Source: Candidatus Solibacter sp. (lineage in GTDB: Bacteria > Acidobacteriota > Terriglobia > Bryobacterales > Bryobacteraceae). From it: a DNA stretch of 7,409 nt. Below are positions 4,830 through 7,409 of this stretch, piece after piece. The notes below the pieces were generated by a model. It was not told the origin of the DNA, made no database searches, and saw only the letters and a program-made list of their open reading frames with translations. The translations under genes and the position numbers were made by a program. Numbering within the stretch: the first letter of the stretch is position 1; each line of letters starts with the position of its first letter. The DNA lies in assembly GCA_017883345.1 (NCBI GenBank), contig JADGNT010000236.1, positions 1 through 7,409 of the forward strand. Direction: 5' to 3'.

Positions 4830-6575
4830 ATGCAAGGCACGCGCAAAGCCGCGGTCCGTTTCAAGGAGCGAAGCGAGCTGCTCGATTTTCTCCTCGAAGT
4901 TTCGGCGGCCACCACGCTCACGCTGGACCTGGACCAGTTGCTGGCCAATGTGGCGGAGATCGTGCAAAAGGTGCTGCCCTACGATCTGTTCGCCATCCTG
5001 CTGTACAGCGACCGGCGGCGCGATTTGCGCATCCGCTACGCGGTGGGCCATCGCGACGAGGTGGTCCGCAACCTCTCGATCGCGGTGGGCGAGGGCATTA
5101 CCGGGACGGCGGCGGCCAGCCGGGAACCGGTGCTGGTCGGCGACGTGCGCAACGATGCGCGCTATCTGAACACGGTGGATGCGGTGCGCACCGAGCTCGC
5201 CGTCCCCATGACGGCGCGCGCCAAACTGGTGGGCGTGATCGACCTGCAAGCCACGCGGGTCCACGCGTACAACGAATACGACCGCGCGCTGATGCGCCTG
5301 ATCGCCGCGCGGGTGAGCATCGCCATCGATAACGCGCGGCTCTACCGGCGCGTGGAGCGGCAGAACCGCACGCTCAAGACGCTGTCCAATATCTCGCGCG
5401 AATTTTCCTCCATCCTCGACCTCAACGAACTGCTCGGCAAGATCGCCAGCACCATGCGCGACCTGATGGACTACGACGCCTTCAGCATTCTCTCGGTGGA
5501 CCACCAGGCGCGCGCGCTCAAGCACCTGTTCAGCATCCGCTACGACCAGCGGGTGAACATCGACAACGTTCCGCTGGGCAAGGGTCTCACCGGCGCCGCC
5601 GCCGAATCGCGCGAGGTGGTGCGCGTGCACGATACCGCCAAGGATCCGCGCTACATCGCCTCGCACGCCGATATTCGCTCCGAGGTGGCGGTGCCGTTGA
5701 TCGTGCAGGACCGCGTGGTGGGCGTGATGGATCTGGAAAGCGATCGCATCGGCTACTTCAGCGACGATCGCGTGCGCACCCTGGCGCTACTCGCTCCGCA
5801 GGTGGCGAGCTCGGTGGAAAACGCGCGGCTGTATGCCGAGCTGGCGCAGCGCGAGCGCCGCATGGAGGAAGACCTGGAGGCGGCGCGCGAGTTGCAGCGC
5901 ATCCTGCTGCCCGACGCCGAACCGGAGATCGCGGGTCTGGAAGCGGCGGTTCGTTTGCGGCCGGCGCGCGAGATCTCGGGCGACATCTACGATATCTTCG
6001 AGCAGCGCGGGGGGCAGACCGTGATCGCCATGGGCGATGTCAGCGGCAAGGGCGCCGCGGCGGCGCTCTACGGCGGGCTGATGAGCGGATTGTTGCGCAC
6101 GCTGGCGCCGCGGCGGCCGCGTCCCGCCGAGTTGATGCGGGCGCTCAACGACGCCCTGGTGGCGCGCCGCGTGGAAGCGCGCTACGTGACGCTCGGTCTG
6201 CTGCTGTGGGACGCCACCACGCGCCGCATCGTGATGGCCAACGCGGGCGCCATCCCGCCGATGATTCGCCGCGGCACGGAGATCCTCAAGATTCGCGTGG
6301 AAGGCGTGCCGCTCGGCCTGCTCGACGCGCGCGAATACGAGGAGGTCACGTTTCAGGCGGAGCCGGGCGACACGATCATTCTCTACTCGGACGGGATCAC
6401 GGATCACCTGAACGCGGCGGGAACGGAATTCGGCCGCGTACGCCTGGCGCAGGTGGTGCGGTCGCACTGCGATGCGTCGGCGGACGGCCTGATTCTGGAG
6501 ATATTCAAAGAGTTGGATAAGTTCTCCACCGTGGCGTTTGACGACCAGAGCGTGTTCGTGATGAAGGTGAAGTGA
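4830..6575 (+). CDS. Tandem GAF-domain PP2C/SpoIIE-type serine phosphatase (RsbU-like)
   Basis: The product is 581 residues from ATG 4830, with purine-rich AGAGAAGG just upstream. GAF 1 spans about 17-172 and GAF 2 about 184-337. The two are clearly duplicates: VGEGITGTAAASRE against LGKGLTGAAAESRE, then ELAVPM/EVAVPL, VGVIDL/VGVMDL and NARLY at both ends. A short charged helix with ELQRILLP (354-361) leads to the phosphatase domain, about 370-580. Its metal-binding motifs are intact: SGDIYD (Asp385, Asp388), GDVSGKG (Asp403), YSDGITD (Asp521) and DDQS (Asp571, Asp572). In this family the enzyme usually dephosphorylates an anti-sigma-factor antagonist in partner-switching control, with the GAF domains sensing a ligand or redox cue. 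No signal peptide or membrane segment is seen, so it should be cytoplasmic. It probably shares an operon with rpiB and deoC. Its target is not in the window. Confidence 0.92.
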   Translation: MQGTRKAAVRFKERSELLDFLLEVSAATTLTLDLDQLLANVAEIVQKVLPYDLFAILLYSDRRRDLRIRYAVGHRDEVVRNLSIAVGEGITGTAAASREPVLVGDVRNDARYLNTVDAVRTELAVPMTARAKLVGVIDLQATRVHAYNEYDRALMRLIAARVSIAIDNARLYRRVERQNRTLKTLSNISREFSSILDLNELLGKIASTMRDLMDYDAFSILSVDHQARALKHLFSIRYDQRVNIDNVPLGKGLTGAAAESREVVRVHDTAKDPRYIASHADIRSEVAVPLIVQDRVVGVMDLESDRIGYFSDDRVRTLALLAPQVASSVENARLYAELAQRERRMEEDLEAARELQRILLPDAEPEIAGLEAAVRLRPAREISGDIYDIFEQRGGQTVIAMGDVSGKGAAAALYGGLMSGLLRTLAPRRPRPAELMRALNDALVARRVEARYVTLGLLLWDATTRRIVMANAGAIPPMIRRGTEILKIRVEGVPLGLLDAREYEEVTFQAEPGDTIILYSDGITDHLNAAGTEFGRVRLAQVVRSHCDASADGLILEIFKELDKFSTVAFDDQSVFVMKVK

Positions 6576-6606
6576 GCGGAGGGGTGGGGCGGCCGGCATA
6601 CGAGAG

Positions 6607-6638
6607 CGCTCACGTGGCCATATCGTGACCGCTCACGT
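6607..6638 (+). repeat. Direct repeat and palindrome cluster over the promoter of the small-gene pair
   Basis: CGCTCACGT occurs exactly twice, at 6607-6615 and 6630-6638, 23 bp apart (about two helical turns). The second copy is also the right half of CGTGA-CCGC-TCACG (6624-6637), and CACGTG (6611-6616) is a palindrome by itself. The second copy runs into the -10 box. The arrangement suggests repressor binding at two sites. Confidence 0.5.
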
Positions 6639-6643
6639 ATAAT
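6615..6643 (+). promoter_or_regulatory. Promoter with consensus -10, giving a leaderless or near-leaderless mRNA
   Basis: TGGCCA (6615-6620, 4 of 6 to TTGACA) lies 17 bp before TATAAT (6638-6643). The ATG at 6650 follows 6 nt after the -10, so transcription should start at or beside the start codon. No Shine-Dalgarno sequence is possible in so short a leader. Confidence 0.6.
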
Positions 6644-6649
6644 GCAAGC

Positions 6650-6955
6650 ATGGCCGTGAACGCAAGAAAAGATCCAGCCGCCGTTTCCCTCGGGCGCAAA
6701 GGCGGCAAAAAGGGTGGTCCCGCCAGAGCCGCCAAACTCACTCCGGAACAACGCAGCGAAAGCGCCCGGAAAGCTGTTCAGGCGCGATGGTCCAAAGCCG
6801 CTGCTGCTACCCCTGTGCCCGACACTTCAAGAAAGGCCCTTCACCTTTGCTTAAAGCGCATCAAGAATGCCAAGGACGAAAACGAACTCCGTCGCCTGAC
6901 CGAAGAACTTCAAAGGATTGTGTTCCATAGACAGTACCAGAATGCCGAAAATTAG
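6650..6955 (+). CDS. Small basic KGG-rich protein, possibly DNA-binding
   Basis: The product is 101 residues from ATG 6650. The first half is strongly basic and Gly/Ala-rich: SLGRKGGKKGGPARAAKL, then TPEQRSESARKAVQARW. This arrangement recurs in short uncharacterised proteins of acidobacteria and cyanobacteria as I recall them. The second half (about 60-95) looks alpha-helical and heptad-like (LHLCLKRIKNAKDENELRRL). A nucleic-acid-binding role is inferred only from the charge. The gene has its own promoter with operator-like repeats and overlaps the next small gene by 14 bp, suggesting an autoregulated pair. Codons use A/T at third positions more often than those of the upstream operon. Confidence 0.7.
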   Translation: MAVNARKDPAAVSLGRKGGKKGGPARAAKLTPEQRSESARKAVQARWSKAAAATPVPDTSRKALHLCLKRIKNAKDENELRRLTEELQRIVFHRQYQNAEN

Positions 6956-7181
6956 GAAGCCGCCGCCCTACTTCATGAAGCATCTGGTTGATCGCTTTTG
7001 TGAAGGGCGGATTTCGGTTGATGATTTCGACGCATTGCAGAACTGGTTGAGCACGAATCCTGAGGTCCCACCCGGAAAGTGGTACAAGCAATTTCCGAAA
7101 TTCACGCTGGCAGGCGAAGGCGAAGTGCCCAAGACATTTCTCACACCGGGCATGGTTCCCGATGGCACGGAAGTTCAGTGA
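6942..7181 (+). CDS. Small hypothetical protein paired with the KGG-rich gene
   Basis: The product is 79 residues from ATG 6942, which overlaps the upstream stop by 14 bp in another frame. A TTG at 6918 is also in frame, but the purine run AAAGGA abuts it with no spacing. The N-terminus is basic and Pro-rich (MPKIRKPPPYF). An acidic helix region follows (RISVDDFDALQNWL), then PPGKWYKQFPKFTLAGEGEV and TFLTPGMVPDGTEV. No membrane segment or catalytic motif is recognisable. I do not recognise the family with confidence. The regular, protein-like composition and the overlap with the preceding gene support a real gene, and the pair resembles a two-gene accessory module. Confidence 0.6.
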   Translation: MPKIRKPPPYFMKHLVDRFCEGRISVDDFDALQNWLSTNPEVPPGKWYKQFPKFTLAGEGEVPKTFLTPGMVPDGTEVQ

Positions 7182-7194
7182 CGGGAACAGAGAA

Positions 7195-7209
7195 CAGACC
7201 CTGGGTCTG
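7195..7209. promoter_or_regulatory. Palindrome upstream of the AbrB-like gene
   Basis: CAGACCC-T-GGGTCTG is a perfect 7-bp inverted repeat around one base. In RNA it could form a 6-bp stem with a 3-nt loop. No T-tract follows, so an operator for the gene at 7280 or a weak 3'-end hairpin of the small-gene pair is more likely than an intrinsic terminator. A GAACAG is repeated just before and into it (7185-7190, 7192-7197). Confidence 0.4.
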
Positions 7210-7279
7210 CTGCTGCAGGAAGGCCGAAGCCGCGGACCTTGTAGAGGTGTAAGATGATAGTTGGAGTGAGGAAACTGGA

Positions 7280-7409
7280 ATGAAGACCGCTGACTTCAGA
7301 GGCGAACTCATGCCGAACGGTCAGATTGCCGTTCCGCCTGAGATCGCATCGCAGGTTCCGCCTGGGGAACCGATTCAGGTTGTCCTCCAGTGGGGCATCT
7401 CCGACGACG
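7280..7409 (+). CDS. AbrB-like antitoxin-type protein (3' end outside the window)
   Basis: The frame is open from ATG 7280 to the right edge, giving 43 codons. GAGG (7268-7271) lies 8 nt upstream as a good ribosome binding site. The peptide starts MKTADFRGELMPNGQIAVPP and continues with an EIASQVPPGEPIQVVLQW stretch. This is the swapped-hairpin style (a G/N turn, then IxVPxEI, then a VxVVL strand) of AbrB/SpoVT-like antitoxins and of short paired proteins common in acidobacteria and cyanobacteria. Such proteins usually bind their own promoter and neutralise a PIN- or RelE-type toxin encoded just downstream, which would lie outside this window. A free-standing regulator is also possible. Confidence 0.6.
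   Translation, partial: MKTADFRGELMPNGQIAVPPEIASQVPPGEPIQVVLQWGISDD

Noticed and set aside
3707..4948. 413-codon minus-strand open frame opposite rpiB and deoC
   Set aside because: It is antisense to two firm enzyme genes and has a His/Arg-rich composition without any recognisable domain.
4605..5666. 353-codon minus-strand open frame opposite deoC and the GAF region
   Set aside because: It lies antisense to well-supported domains and shows no family motif; it reflects codon-position GC bias.
3288..6575. A complete microcompartment locus in the window
   Set aside because: No BMC-domain or pentamer shell protein, aldehyde dehydrogenase or PduL-like gene is encoded on either strand, so only cargo-like features are claimed.
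1..7409. Transposase, CRISPR array, tRNA or rRNA
   Set aside because: No transposase motifs with paired terminal repeats, no regularly spaced repeats, and no tRNA or rRNA signatures were seen.

Overview
This window is high-GC bacterial chromosome. Gene content and protein style suggest an acidobacterium, perhaps Solibacter/Bryobacter-like. The pointers are a LolA-like secreted-protein tail, a GT39-style membrane protein, a NicO permease with a HALSPGHGKT motif, and small KGG-rich and AbrB-like genes. This is an inference from recalled family resemblance, not from a search.

Layout. 2-457 (+) is the 3' end of a LolA-like beta-rich protein that enters from the left edge. 458-609 is a non-coding gap holding a probable -10 box for the next gene. 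610-2550 (+) is a large polytopic membrane protein, probably a GT-C glycosyltransferase. 2495-3265 (-) is a NicO/RcnA-type nickel/cobalt permease whose 3' end overlaps the membrane protein tail to tail by 56 bp. Its start codon lies 22 bp from the divergent start of rpiB, and a perfect 6+2+6 palindrome sits in that tiny shared promoter. 3288-6575 (+) looks like one operon: rpiB, then deoC (GTGA stop/start overlap), then after 22 bp a two-GAF SpoIIE/PP2C-type phosphatase. 6650-7181 holds two small overlapping genes behind a promoter with repeated and palindromic elements. 7280 to the right edge is the start of an AbrB-like antitoxin-type gene. This last stretch looks less GC-rich and accessory.

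How the genes may work together. The most interesting part is rpiB-deoC. Both enzymes carry N-terminal additions absent from the housekeeping forms. RpiB starts with a segment resembling the N-terminus of EutQ and a segment of EutT. DeoC starts with an amphipathic helix resembling microcompartment encapsulation peptides, followed by a four-cysteine cluster. RpiB plus DeoC is the signature enzyme pair of the sugar-phosphate-utilization (SPU) class of bacterial microcompartment. No shell protein is encoded here, so a compartment link is a hypothesis. RpiB also has Asp where the E. coli-type enzyme has its catalytic Cys. The downstream GAF-PP2C protein could couple the operon to partner-switching regulation, but nothing in the window proves this.
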